The translations under genes were made by a program, and so were the position numbers. A stretch of 64,000 nucleotides of DNA from JBGAPI01 sp044221335 (GTDB lineage: Bacteria > Pseudomonadota > Gammaproteobacteria > Xanthomonadales > Ahniellaceae): contig JBGAPI010000016.1 in NCBI GenBank assembly GCA_044221335.1, positions 36,563 to 100,562 of the forward strand, given 5' to 3'. This document shows, piece by piece, positions 1 to 9,377 of the stretch (position 1 is the stretch's first letter; every line of letters begins with the position of its first letter). Below the pieces are notes generated by a model. That model was not told the origin of the DNA, ran no database searches, and worked only from the letters and a program-made list of their open reading frames with translations.

Positions 1-2
1 AG

Positions 3-1961
3 GCGTGCATCGCGGCGTCCCGCGCCCGCATCGATGCGATCGTCGCGGCCGCCACGCCGCGCGATTTCGACCAGGTGATGGCGCCGCAGGAAGAGGACGG
101 AGACCGGATGTCGCGGCTGTTCGCGCCGGTGTCGCACCTGCACTCGGTGCGCGACACGCCCGCACTGCGCGAGGTCTATACGAAGGCGATCGAACTCCTG
201 ACCGACTTCGAGACCGACGTCGGGCAGAACCGCGGGCTCTACGAGGCGACGCGCCAGGTGCGCGACGGTGCCGGCTTCGCCGCCCTGTCCCGCGCGCAGC
301 AGACCATCGTCGACGACGCGCTGCGCGACTTCCGCCTCTCCGGCGTCGCGCTGGAGGAGCCGTCGCGCAGCCGCTTCAAGGAGATCTCGACCGAATTGTC
401 GACGCTGACCACCGAGTTCGAGCAGGCGGTGCTCGACGCCACCGAGTCCTGGCACCTCGACCTCGACGACGCGACCCGGCTCGCCGGTCTGCCGGCTTCG
501 GCACTCGGCACACTCGCGCAGTACGCGACGGAAGCGGGTCGAAGCGGCTACCGCGTGACCTTGCAGTACCCGAGCTACCAGGCGGTGATCACCTTCGCCG
601 ACGACCGCGCGTTGCGTGAGGAGGTCTACCGCGCCTACGCCACGCGGGCCTCCGACCAGGGGCCGGACAACGGCAAGTTCGACAACTCCGCGCGGCTCGA
701 GAAGATTCTCGCGCTGCGCCACGAGGCAGCGCAGCTGATCGGATTCGCCAACGCGGCCGAGGAATCGCTCGCCACCAAGATGGCGCCGTCGACCGCGAAG
801 GTCGAGGCCTTCCTGCTGGACCTCGTCGCGCGGGCGCGCCCGGTCGCCGCGCGCGAGCTCGCCGAACTGCGCGCCTTCGCCGCGAGCGAGCTCGGCATCG
901 CGGATCTCGCCGTGTGGGACACGGCCTACGCCGCGGAGAAGCTGCGCGAGCGGCAGTTCCACTTCAACGAAGAGGACCTGAAGCCCTACTTCCCGGCCGA
1001 GGCCGCGATCAACGGCCTGTTCGTGGTCGCCGAGCGCGCGTTCGGCGTGCGCTTCGCGCGCCGCGAGGGGGTCGATGTCTGGCATCCGGACGTGCGCTAC
1101 TACGATCTCATCGATGCCGACGGCCGCGTCTTCGCCGGTGCCTACCTCGACCTGTACGCGCGCCAGGCCAAGCGTGGCGGCGCCTGGATGGACGTCTGTC
1201 GTTCGCGCCGGCGCTCGGCTGCCGGGATGCAGCTCCCGATCGCGTTCCTCTGCTGCAACTTCGCCCCACCGACGGCCGACGCGCCGTCGCTGCTGACCCA
1301 CGACGACGTCGTCACCCTGTTCCACGAGTTCGGCCACGGCCTGCATCACGTGCTGACCGAGGTCGACTGGCCGTCGGTGGCCGGGATCAACGGCGTCGAG
1401 TGGGACGCGGTCGAGCTGCCCAGCCAGTTCATGGAGAACTTCGCCTGGCAGCGCGAGGCGCTCGACCTGTTCGCTCGCCACTGGCAGACGAACGCGCCGC
1501 TGCCGGAGGAGCTGTTCGCCAAGATGCAGGCGGCGCGGCACTTCCACGCCGGCCTGTTCCTGGTGCGCCAGCTCGAGTTCGGCCTGTTCGACCTGCGCCT
1601 GCACCGCGACTTCGATCCGGCGCAGGGCTCGCGGCTGCTGGCGACCCTCGCCGCGGTGCGCGCCGAGGTCTCTGTGCTGCCACCGCCGGACTGGAACCGG
1701 ATGCCGCATTCCTTCACCCACATCTTCTCGGGTGGCTACTCGGCCGGCTACTACTCCTACCTGTGGGCCGAAGTGCTGTCGGCCGACGCCTTCGATCGCT
1801 TCGAGCGCGCCGGCATCTTCGACCGCGCCACCGGACTCGCGTTCCGCGCCAGCATCCTGGCGGTCGGCGGCGCACGACCGGCGCTGGAGTCCTTCGTGGA
1901 GTTCCGCGGCCGCGAGCCCGATGCCACGGCACTGCTGAAGAGCTACGGCCTCGCGGCCTGA
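3..1961 (+). CDS. prlC: Oligopeptidase A (M3 zinc metallopeptidase), 5' end outside the window
   Basis: Cytosolic M3-family peptidase that cleaves short peptides, including released signal peptides. The frame is open from base 3 with no start, so only the first few dozen residues are missing; 652 residues are visible and E. coli OpdA has 680. The zinc motif HEFGH lies at residues 441-445 of the visible part, and the third ligand is expected at Glu471 in VELPSQF. The stretches DVWHPDVR, RGGAWMD and GYYSYLWAEVLSADAF match OpdA almost word for word. The end FRGREPDATALL...YGL is also typical, so the 3' end is intact. Dcp is the sister family, but the fit to OpdA is closer. Confidence 0.95.
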   Translation, partial: ACIAASRARIDAIVAAATPRDFDQVMAPQEEDGDRMSRLFAPVSHLHSVRDTPALREVYTKAIELLTDFETDVGQNRGLYEATRQVRDGAGFAALSRAQQTIVDDALRDFRLSGVALEEPSRSRFKEISTELSTLTTEFEQAVLDATESWHLDLDDATRLAGLPASALGTLAQYATEAGRSGYRVTLQYPSYQAVITFADDRALREEVYRAYATRASDQGPDNGKFDNSARLEKILALRHEAAQLIGFANAAEESLATKMAPSTAKVEAFLLDLVARARPVAARELAELRAFAASELGIADLAVWDTAYAAEKLRERQFHFNEEDLKPYFPAEAAINGLFVVAERAFGVRFARREGVDVWHPDVRYYDLIDADGRVFAGAYLDLYARQAKRGGAWMDVCRSRRRSAAGMQLPIAFLCCNFAPPTADAPSLLTHDDVVTLFHEFGHGLHHVLTEVDWPSVAGINGVEWDAVELPSQFMENFAWQREALDLFARHWQTNAPLPEELFAKMQAARHFHAGLFLVRQLEFGLFDLRLHRDFDPAQGSRLLATLAAVRAEVSVLPPPDWNRMPHSFTHIFSGGYSAGYYSYLWAEVLSADAFDRFERAGIFDRATGLAFRASILAVGGARPALESFVEFRGREPDATALLKSYGLAA

Positions 1962-2078
1962 GCCGGCCCGCGCCGCTACACTTCGCTCGGATAGGTCTGG
2001 ACAAGCCGACGATCAACGCTCTTCCCGCCTCGACGTCTCTCCACTCCCCTGCGGAACCCGGGCGAAGCCGGGGTTTCG

Positions 2079-2100
2079 CGCCCCCTGACCCAGGGGGGCG
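2079..2100 (+). terminator. GC-rich hairpin between prlC and xth
   Basis: An inverted repeat, CGCCCCC...GGGGGCG with an 8-base loop, lies in the 180-base gap after prlC. No T-run follows, so it is at best a weak terminator or a transcript-stabilising stem. Nothing else was recognised in this gap. Confidence 0.25.
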
Positions 2101-2142
2101 ATCCGAAGTGCCGGGGCTCGACACTTGTTCAGAGGTTTCCAC

Positions 2143-2910
2143 ATGAAAATCGCCAGCTGGAACGTCAATTCGCTGAAGGTACGGCTGCCGCACCTGGAAG
2201 AGTGGCTGAAGACCGCCGCGCCGGACGTGGTGGCGCTGCAGGAGATCAAGCTCGAGGACCACGCGTTCCCGCGTGCGGCCATCGAGGCCGCCGGCTACCG
2301 TGCGGTGTGGTCCGGGCAGAAGACCTACAACGGCGTCGCGCTGCTGTCGAAGTCGGAGGCCACCGAGGTCGTCGCCGGCATTCCGGGCTTCGAGGACCCG
2401 CAGCGCCGCGTGCTCGCCGCGACGATCGACGGCGTCCGCGTGATCGATGTCTACGTGGTCAACGGCGAGGCGGTCGGCTCCGAGAAGTTCGACTACAAGA
2501 TGCGCTGGCTCGCGGCACTGCGCGACTACGTCGCCGCCGAGCTCGCGAGACACCCGAACCTGGTGCTGACCGGCGACTTCAACATCGCCCCGGACGACCG
2601 CGACGTGCACGACCCGCAGGGCTGGCACGAGCAGGTGCTGTGTTCCTCGGCCGAGCGCGCGCACCTCGCCGCGCTGTTCGGGATGGGCCTCGTCGACAGC
2701 TTCCGCGAATTCGAGGCGGGCGACGGGCTGTACTCCTGGTGGGACTACCGCGCCGCCGGCTTCCGTCGCAACCTCGGCCTGCGCATCGACCTGGTGCTGG
2801 TCAGCGGCGCGCTGAAGCCGCGCCTCTCCGGCGCCGGCATCGATCGCGAACCTCGCACCTGGGAGCGACCGTCGGACCACACGCCGGTGTGGGCGGAGCT
2901 GTCGCCGTGA
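2143..2910 (+). CDS. xth: Exodeoxyribonuclease III / AP endonuclease
   Basis: Base-excision-repair nuclease of the EEP fold. It cuts DNA 5' to abasic sites and degrades 3' ends, using Mg2+. The 255-residue product has the family motifs in order: SWNVNSL at 5-11, LQEIK with catalytic Glu34, GDFNIAP (Asp/Asn pair) near 146-152, and SDHTPVW with Asp245-His246. I start at ATG 2143 because MKIASWN is the normal N-terminus; an in-frame start at 2125 would add six residues unlike the family. Its stop overlaps the next gene's GTG by four bases, so the two are probably translated together. Confidence 0.95.
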   Translation: MKIASWNVNSLKVRLPHLEEWLKTAAPDVVALQEIKLEDHAFPRAAIEAAGYRAVWSGQKTYNGVALLSKSEATEVVAGIPGFEDPQRRVLAATIDGVRVIDVYVVNGEAVGSEKFDYKMRWLAALRDYVAAELARHPNLVLTGDFNIAPDDRDVHDPQGWHEQVLCSSAERAHLAALFGMGLVDSFREFEAGDGLYSWWDYRAAGFRRNLGLRIDLVLVSGALKPRLSGAGIDREPRTWERPSDHTPVWAELSP

Positions 2911-3593
2911 ACGACGACGACATCGACATCGACTATGGCGACGCGGAGCAGCGGGTCGCGCTCGACGAGCAGGAGCTGAACGAGCTCGGCGCGATGCTGG
3001 CGCAGCGGGCCGGCGACGACGGCCTCTTTCTCGACGGCGTGCACGGCTTCCTCACCGCGATCGCGATCGGGCCCGACGAGGTACCGGTCGAGCAGTGGCT
3101 GCCGGTGCTGCTCGACGAGAGCGTGGCGTTCGACGACGAGACGCAGGCCCAGCGCACCGTGCAGCTCCTGCTCCGGCTGGCGCAGTCGGTCGTCGAGGAT
3201 GTCGACGACTTCGAGTACGAGCCGATCCTGGGCGAGATCGAGTCCGAGTCCGGCGATCCGGTCTACACCGCGCACGGCTGGTGCGACGGCTTCTCCCGCG
3301 CGGTCGACCTCGGCGCCGATCGCTGGACGACGCGGATGCGCGAGGACAGTCGGCTGTCCGAGCTGATGTCGCCGATCGTCCGCCTCGCCGCGGACGAGGG
3401 GCTCTACGAGAGCGACGACGGCGAGGAAGCGCCGCCGCTGTCGGAGAACGAGTACGAGGACGCGTTGAACAAGCTCCCGGGCGCGGTCTGCGCGATCCAC
3501 CAGTACTGGCGCGACCACGCCGACGATGCGCCGCCGCCGCCACCGCCGACGGGCGGGGTGCCGCGCTGGCGGCAGGGCCGGTCGGTGCACTGA
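2907..3593 (+). CDS. UPF0149 (YgfB/YecA-like) family protein
   Basis: Acidic 228-residue protein starting with GTG inside the xth stop (GTGA overlap). The stretch FLDGVHGFLTAIAIGP with VEQWLPVLL matches the UPF0149 helical domain of E. coli YgfB/YecA, whose molecular role is poorly defined. The C-terminus has seven consecutive prolines followed by a basic tail. It lacks the cysteine-rich SEC-C zinc motif that ends YecA, so it is closer in plan to YgfB with a long acidic insert. The family assignment comes from the sequence pattern; the function is not known. Confidence 0.8.
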   Translation: MNDDDIDIDYGDAEQRVALDEQELNELGAMLAQRAGDDGLFLDGVHGFLTAIAIGPDEVPVEQWLPVLLDESVAFDDETQAQRTVQLLLRLAQSVVEDVDDFEYEPILGEIESESGDPVYTAHGWCDGFSRAVDLGADRWTTRMREDSRLSELMSPIVRLAADEGLYESDDGEEAPPLSENEYEDALNKLPGAVCAIHQYWRDHADDAPPPPPPTGGVPRWRQGRSVH

Positions 3594-3740
3594 GCGGCCG
3601 GTGTGCCTCGGCCCCGATAGGGGACGGTGCGAGAGCGCTTTGCGGGTGGGCTTGGGGCTTGGGGCTGAGGGGCTGAAGGGAGCGTGCGTCCTGGACACTC
3701 CACCCTTGAGACTCGATCCGGGCTCGTGACGCAGGACTTC

Positions 3741-3777
3741 CGTCATTGCGAGCGCAGCGAAGCAACCCAGCGCCTTG
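3741..3777 (+). repeat. Solo arm of the CGTCATTGCGAG repeat family
   Basis: The string CGTCATTGCGAGCGCAGCG plus the following GAAGCAACCCAGCGCC matches the left arm of the paired elements at 26103-26214 and 28659-28756. No right arm was found here, so it is a half element or a decayed copy. The rest of 3594-3823 shows no gene. Confidence 0.75.
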
Positions 3778-3888
3778 ATGTCGGCACCCTGCGGCGCCTT
3801 GGAATCGATCCACGGGGACCCTCATGCAGACGGTCGGCTACGAGCACTTTCATCGCGGAACCGCGGCGGAACGCTCGAACGCATCGGC

Positions 3889-4353
3889 GTGGCCGACCTC
3901 CTGCGCCGATATCCCTATCTGCTGACCGGCGGACTCGTGCCGCCGATCCACGTCGTCAATGAAGTCCTGCGCGGCGGCGGATTCGACGCAGGCCTGAGCG
4001 GAGCGGCACGCTGGGAACCTCTGGAACTGAGCGCAGAGGAATACCAAGCGGTCGTCGAGAACCTGGTGTCCGAGGGCCGCCTCGGCAAGACCTTGCGATG
4101 CGAGCAAACCCCCGACTGGGTGATCACCCGGAGCGACTGGTCGAACTGGATCGCGGAGCGTGTCTATGCGATTCCGGCCGACGAGAGTCGTCGCTACGAC
4201 GCCGAGAATGCGCGCCTGTTCGCGCTGGTCAAGGACGCCGAGCAGCGCGGAGACGAGGCCTCCCGCTTCGAACATCTGCTGCAGCTGAACGAGGTGTGCG
4301 CGCAGTATTCGGAATTCGTCCAGCGACACCGCAAGCCGCCGGCCGGCGAGTGA
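3889..4353 (+). CDS. Hypothetical protein, 5' end uncertain (possible frameshift)
   Basis: Soluble protein of about 154 residues from GTG 3889; no family recognised. It contains ADLLRRYPYLLTGG, a helical middle, and a C-terminal helix rich in Glu and Arg (ARLFALVKDAEQRGDEAS) that could form a coiled coil. The true start is unclear. A well-placed ATG at 3824, preceded by GGGGACC, lies in another frame that closes about 100 bases later. Third-position GC is high in that other frame up to about 3868 and in this frame afterwards. The gene may therefore begin at 3824 and contain a one-base shift near 3870-3890. Upstream in-frame starts at 3775 or 3778 are less convincing. Confidence 0.6.
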   Translation: MADLLRRYPYLLTGGLVPPIHVVNEVLRGGGFDAGLSGAARWEPLELSAEEYQAVVENLVSEGRLGKTLRCEQTPDWVITRSDWSNWIAERVYAIPADESRRYDAENARLFALVKDAEQRGDEASRFEHLLQLNEVCAQYSEFVQRHRKPPAGE

Positions 4354-4563
4354 CGGGGCCGCGGGTACGGAGCGCGTGCCCCGGCCCGCTCCCGCGACAC
4401 GCATTCGTCGCTCCGGGTGTTGGGCCGACCGGTTCGCCTGTGCCTGGCGCAGTGCGGAGCGGGCCGGGGCTCGCGCTACAAGACTGATGGTTCGTGCAAG
4501 GGGACCTCAGCGCCACCCACTCGCCTCGGTCCCGACACCGGAGGAATTCGGGCAGCGAATCTC

Positions 4564-6294
4564 TCACTCGAAGCCGTCGTGGAACACCCCGGTGCTGGTG
4601 CCGTACACCGTCGCGGCAAACACCGGCGTGATCGCGAGCCCGTTCGCGGCGTTCGGATCCTCGACGTACCAGCGGCCGAACAGCGTGACGCCGACCAGTG
4701 CCGGATCGTCGCCGAGATCGACGTTGACCGAGCCGTTGCCGGCGCCGTTGCCGCTGCCCGCGAGCGTCGTGCTCATCGAAGCGAAGTCCGCGGTCGGGAC
4801 GCTGGCGGCGATGCCCGGGTCGGCGCGCGAGATCACCAGGGTGGCGTGCGCCCCGCCGAGCGCCCCGTCGACGGCGACGGTGAAGTTGCGGCTGCCGAGA
4901 CGTGGCGGCTCGTAGGCGTAGATCGCCGGGATCGCTCCGCCACTGCCGGCCTGGCCGACGCCGCCGATGGTCGGCACGTGGCCGGTCTCGGTGTAGAGCA
5001 GCGGGCGATCGAAGGGCGCGGACTCGGTCTGCGCGCGAGGGTCCGTGAGCGGACGACCGAGGAAGGCGACCAGCGCGGTCTTCTGCGCGGCGGTGAGGTT
5101 CAGCGGATGGATCCGCGGGTCCTTGTTCGGCGCGGTGAAGTCGCCGCCGCGGTCGTAGAAGTCGACGACCTGGGTCAGCGTGGTGAAGCGTCCGTCATGC
5201 ATGAATGCGGTACGCAGCTGGCCGTTGCGCAGGCTCGGCGTCTTCATCGCGCCGCGGTCGGCGTTGTTGTTGGTGACGGCGAAGCGGCCGAGGTCCTCGG
5301 CGACCGGGCGCACGCCGGTGTAGTGGAACTGGTTGTCGGTCGTCAGGGCGCCGCCGTGGCAGGCGGCGCAGCCGCCCGGACCGACAAACACGTTGAGCCC
5401 CTGCTGCTCCTGCGCGGTCAGCGGCGTGCCGCCGCCGTTCGCGGTGTCGAACGGAGTCTGGTTGGCGTTGAGCGTACGCTCGTAGGAGGCGATCGCCAGC
5501 GCGATCCGCGCCGGGGTGATGTCGCCGCTGCCGAAGGCCTCGGTGAACAGCGCGGGATAGTCGCGGCCGGCGATCCAGGTGGAAAGCGCGGACGGCACCG
5601 ATTCGGCCAGCGCCAGCGGCAGCCGGCCTGCGAGGCGGGAGACGACGTCGGCCACGGAGGCGCCGTTGGAGCTCATCTCGGCGCTGTTGACCACCGGACC
5701 CAGCGCCTGATTCTCCAGCGCGCCGCCGTTGGCGATCAGCGTGGTGCCGGAGGTGGGATCGACGAACGTGGTACCTGCGCGGCCGTCCCAGAACAGCAGC
5801 GGCGAATAGCCCGCGTTCACCGCCGACGAGGCGTAGCGACCGCCAACCTGGGGACGGAAGCCGAAACTGGCGGCGGACTGGTACAGGCCGTCCCCGCCGT
5901 GCGAGGGCACGCCCATCGAGCCGTGCACGTCGTCCGGCGTGCCGTTGACGCCGTCGGGTCCGGGATTGGTCGATGCACCGCCGGCGACGATGCTGCGCGC
6001 GTCCGAGCCGCCCGCGAACGCGCGGTGGCAGGTGCCGCAGGCGACGGTGTTGGTGACGGACAGCTGCTCGTCCCAGAACAGGACCTTGCCCAGGTTGATC
6101 TTCGCGGCGGTCAGCGGATTGCCGGCGGGCACCGGCGGATCACCGAGCGGTTGCGGTGGCGGCGGAGGCGGCGGGGGTTGCTGCGCGGCGGCGGGCAGGG
6201 CGGCGCAGAGGACGCCGACGGCGAGCAGCGCCGGGAAGGCGCGCGCGGACCAGGTGGCGAACGATCGAGCGAAGGAGGCGACGGCAGCGGACAT
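4564..6294 (-). CDS. Exported di-haem cytochrome c peroxidase (MauG/CcpA-like) with F-x-D-G-F-E tail
   Basis: Predicted periplasmic or surface di-haem peroxidase of 576 residues. A signal peptide (about 1-38, ending LPAAAQ) is followed by a poly-Pro stretch. Two haem-attachment motifs are visible, CGTCH (86-90) and CAACH (309-313). The expected flanking segments LGKVLFWDEQLS, FWDGRA, TPSLRN and AFMHDGRF are present. About 150 residues after the haem domains form a module seen in other exported proteins (NFTVAVDGALGGAHA). The protein ends VFHDGFE, the tail also found at 9222 and 11108. Start chosen at ATG 6294, where the signal peptide begins. The electron donor and true substrate are unknown. 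Confidence 0.9.
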   Translation of the reverse strand: MSAAVASFARSFATWSARAFPALLAVGVLCAALPAAAQQPPPPPPPPQPLGDPPVPAGNPLTAAKINLGKVLFWDEQLSVTNTVACGTCHRAFAGGSDARSIVAGGASTNPGPDGVNGTPDDVHGSMGVPSHGGDGLYQSAASFGFRPQVGGRYASSAVNAGYSPLLFWDGRAGTTFVDPTSGTTLIANGGALENQALGPVVNSAEMSSNGASVADVVSRLAGRLPLALAESVPSALSTWIAGRDYPALFTEAFGSGDITPARIALAIASYERTLNANQTPFDTANGGGTPLTAQEQQGLNVFVGPGGCAACHGGALTTDNQFHYTGVRPVAEDLGRFAVTNNNADRGAMKTPSLRNGQLRTAFMHDGRFTTLTQVVDFYDRGGDFTAPNKDPRIHPLNLTAAQKTALVAFLGRPLTDPRAQTESAPFDRPLLYTETGHVPTIGGVGQAGSGGAIPAIYAYEPPRLGSRNFTVAVDGALGGAHATLVISRADPGIAASVPTADFASMSTTLAGSGNGAGNGSVNVDLGDDPALVGVTLFGRWYVEDPNAANGLAITPVFAATVYGTSTGVFHDGFE

Positions 6295-6660
6295 GGCGGC
6301 ATTCCGTTGAGAGACGAGCGTCGCCAGGGTGCGTTCGAAATGTGCAGCAACGATGCAGCCGACGTGCAGCGATGCCGCATTCGCCCCGCGGCGCCGGACG
6401 ATTCCGGTAGCGGCGGACCGACGCCATGCCCGGCGCACGCAGGATAGGCGGACCCCGAAACGCCGATCGCCGTCGATCGAAAACAATCGCATCGATCCGC
6501 GTTCGCGGAGACGGCTCGGGCCGGGACGCCGATCGCGACACAGCCATCCGGACGTCCGCACGCGCCTGCCGGCTTACGGATCCTCCATGCTGCGCCCGCA
6601 CATGCATGCGGCCCGGAGTGCCGCTAGATTGCGCGCCCTCGTAATCTTTTGTGATCCGCC
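6295..6660. other. Divergent intergenic region (366 bases)
   Basis: It separates the minus-strand di-haem peroxidase from the plus-strand Ig/endonuclease gene and should hold both promoters. A TAATCT hexamer at 6642-6647 lies close to the start at 6661, but no matching -35 box is convincing. No repeat or RNA gene was recognised. Confidence 0.5.
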
Positions 6661-9222
6661 ATGTCGACGCCCCGCATGGTCCGCGCACTCGCCTGTGCCG
6701 GCCTGTCCCTGTTCCTCGCTGATGCCGTCCGGGCCCAGTCGGTCGCGATCACCAGCGGTATCGGCACCACCGAATCCTTCGACAGTCTGACCGGCAGCGG
6801 CACCGGCAGCACTCTGCCGACGGGCTGGTTCATCGCCGAGACCGGCACCGGGGCCGACACGACCTACGCCGCCGACAACGGCACCGATCCGACCGGCAAC
6901 ACCTACAGCTACGGCGCGACCGGCGCCGTCGACCGGGCACTCGGCACGCTGCAGACCGGGGCCGTGGTGCCGACGATCGGCGCGAAGCTCAGCAACAGCA
7001 CCGGCGCCACGCTGTCGACGCTGTTCGTCGACTACGTCGGCGAGGAATGGCGTCTTGGCGCGAATCCACAGACCGACCGCCTGCAGTTCCAGTACAGCAC
7101 CAACGCGACCTCTCTCACGACCGGAACCTGGACCTCCGTCCCGGCGCTCGACTTCGTCGCGCCGGTGACTACCGGCACGCCCGGCATCCTCAACGGCAAC
7201 CTCTCCGGCAACCGCAGCTCGGTCGACGGCTCGATCACCGGCCTCGCGCTCGCCAACGGCGCCACGCTGTGGGTGCGCTGGGTCGACTTCCATGCGGCGA
7301 GCGGCGCCGAGGACGGCCTCGCCCTCGACGACGTTCGCTTCGGCACCGTCGCCGATCCGCCGCCCTCGATCGTCACCAGCGTTCCGGCAAACAACGCCAC
7401 CGGCGTGTCGCCGAATGCGACCCTGATCCTCAACTTCAGCGAGCAGGTGAACCTCACCGATCCCTGGTTCACGCTGTCATGCAGCGTCAGCGGCGCGCGC
7501 GGCGGCCAGTACAACCAGAACACCATCACCCAGGCCGAAATCCTGCCGAACGAGCTGTCTCCGGGCGTCTACTTCAGCCTCGGCGACGTCTGCGACCTGA
7601 CGGTGCTGGCGAACGGCGTCACCGACAGCGACGGCACCCACAACGCGATGGTCGCCAACGTGCTCGTGCACTTCAGCGTCTCCGGCGACGCCCCGCCGAC
7701 GGTGCTGACGACGGCGCCCGCGGACAACGCCACCGGCGTCGACCCGGCCGCGAACTTCGTCGTCAACTTCTCCGAACCGGTGGCGACGGTCGATCCCTGG
7801 GTCACCTTGTCCTGCGGCATCACCGGCAACCACTTCGGCTCGTCGTTTTCCAGCAACGGCGGCGCGACCTGGACCTTCGACCCGGCCTCCGGCTTCGTCG
7901 CCGGCGAGTCCTGCACCGCGACCATCGCGCGAGCGAACGTGCACGACCTCGACGGCACCGCCGACGCGCTGATCGGCAGCAACACCTTCCGTTTCACGGC
8001 GCAGATCGACAGCCCGCCGACGGTGACGTCGACGTCCCCCGCCAACGGCGCCGGCAACATCTCCGTGGCCGCCAATCTCGGCGTCACCTTCAGCGAACCG
8101 GTCACCGCGCCGGTCGCGGCCTTCCAGGTGACCTGTGTCAGCAGCGGCAGCCACGCGTTCGCGCTCACCGGCGGTCCGACCACGTTCACGCTCAATCCGA
8201 CCGTCGACTTCGACCCGCTGGAGTCCTGCACCCTGCAGATCCGCGCCAACCAGGTCGAGGACACCGATGGCACGCCGACGGCGATGACCGCCGACGTCAA
8301 CGTGCAGTTCACCACCTCGGCCAGCGTCGCCCAGTACTACGCCGACGTCGACACCACGACCTGCACGACGCTGCGCACCACCCTGCACAAGATCATCAAG
8401 GACCACGTCGCGTTTCCGTTCGACGGCGCATCCGGCACCACCAGCTGGACCCTCGTCGAGAGCGCCGACCAGGATCCCGCCAATGCCGGCAAGGTGCTCG
8501 ACGTCTACCGCAACCGCTCCTACACCAAGCTCACCGACCGCGCCGGTGCCGCCGACGGACTGCACTACGCCCGCGAGCAGGCGTGGCCCAGCGTGTACGG
8601 CTTCAACGGCCTCTCCGGCACCGACGGCTCCGGCAATCCGTGGTCGCCCTATACCGATGCGCACGACCTGTTCGTCGCTGCGGCCGACTATCGCAGCGAC
8701 CGCGGCAGCAAGCCCTACGCGTCCTGCACGCTGGCCTCGGGGTGCACCGAGCGCACCACCGACGTCAACGGCGGAAACGGCGGCGGCAGCGGCAGCTATC
8801 CCGGCCACAGCAACTGGTTCAAGGCCGGAGCGACCGAGAATCTCGGCAGCTTCGAGGTATTCGATGCGCGCAAGGGCGACCTGGCGCGGGCGCTGATGTA
8901 CATGGACCTGCGCTACGACGGCGGCGTCAACTCCAACACCGGCCAGGCCGAGCCCGACCTGGTGCTGACCGACAACCGTGCGCTGATCACCACCACCGCG
9001 AGCGGCAGCATCGCCGCGACGGCCTACATGGGCCTGCTCGCCAATGTGCTGACCTGGCACGCCGGCGACCCGCCGTCCGCGGCCGAGCAGCTGCGCAACG
9101 ACGTGGTCTATTCCTACCAGGGCAACCGCAATCCCTTCATCGACCATCCGGAATACGCGACCTGCCTCTTCAGTTGCGTCTGCCCGAAGCCGGATCCGGT
9201 CTTCAAGGACAGCTTCGAATAG
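6661..9222 (+). CDS. Secreted endonuclease I-type protein with Ig-like repeats and F-x-D-S-F-E tail
   Basis: Exported 853-residue protein. Signal peptide 1-25; an N-terminal beta domain to about 235; three SbsA/Big_5-type Ig-like repeats (each beginning PP-x-x-x-x-x-P-x-x-x-A-x-G, about 240-555); then an endonuclease I (EndA/NucM) domain at about 560-845. The nuclease part shows DAHDLF, SDRGSKPY, HSNWF and DARKGDLARALMYM. In the family motif R-E-H-x-W-P the His is replaced: residues 638-643 read REQAWP, so the usual catalytic base (position 640) is Gln. It ends CVCPKPDPVFKDSFE. It probably acts outside the cell on nucleic acid, or is a nuclease-fold protein that has lost activity. Confidence 0.85.
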   Translation: MSTPRMVRALACAGLSLFLADAVRAQSVAITSGIGTTESFDSLTGSGTGSTLPTGWFIAETGTGADTTYAADNGTDPTGNTYSYGATGAVDRALGTLQTGAVVPTIGAKLSNSTGATLSTLFVDYVGEEWRLGANPQTDRLQFQYSTNATSLTTGTWTSVPALDFVAPVTTGTPGILNGNLSGNRSSVDGSITGLALANGATLWVRWVDFHAASGAEDGLALDDVRFGTVADPPPSIVTSVPANNATGVSPNATLILNFSEQVNLTDPWFTLSCSVSGARGGQYNQNTITQAEILPNELSPGVYFSLGDVCDLTVLANGVTDSDGTHNAMVANVLVHFSVSGDAPPTVLTTAPADNATGVDPAANFVVNFSEPVATVDPWVTLSCGITGNHFGSSFSSNGGATWTFDPASGFVAGESCTATIARANVHDLDGTADALIGSNTFRFTAQIDSPPTVTSTSPANGAGNISVAANLGVTFSEPVTAPVAAFQVTCVSSGSHAFALTGGPTTFTLNPTVDFDPLESCTLQIRANQVEDTDGTPTAMTADVNVQFTTSASVAQYYADVDTTTCTTLRTTLHKIIKDHVAFPFDGASGTTSWTLVESADQDPANAGKVLDVYRNRSYTKLTDRAGAADGLHYAREQAWPSVYGFNGLSGTDGSGNPWSPYTDAHDLFVAAADYRSDRGSKPYASCTLASGCTERTTDVNGGNGGGSGSYPGHSNWFKAGATENLGSFEVFDARKGDLARALMYMDLRYDGGVNSNTGQAEPDLVLTDNRALITTTASGSIAATAYMGLLANVLTWHAGDPPSAAEQLRNDVVYSYQGNRNPFIDHPEYATCLFSCVCPKPDPVFKDSFE

Positions 9223-9377
9223 CCCGGCGACCGTGGCGCGCCCGCCGACGGCAAGGCGACGACCGGCATCCGGAACCCGGAGCCTCAGCCTCGCGCGTAC
9301 GAACGCCGGGGCTCGCGTCCCGCCGCGGAACCCCCAACTGACGACCGGCGGCCTGCGTATCCGCTAGCCTCCGGACC

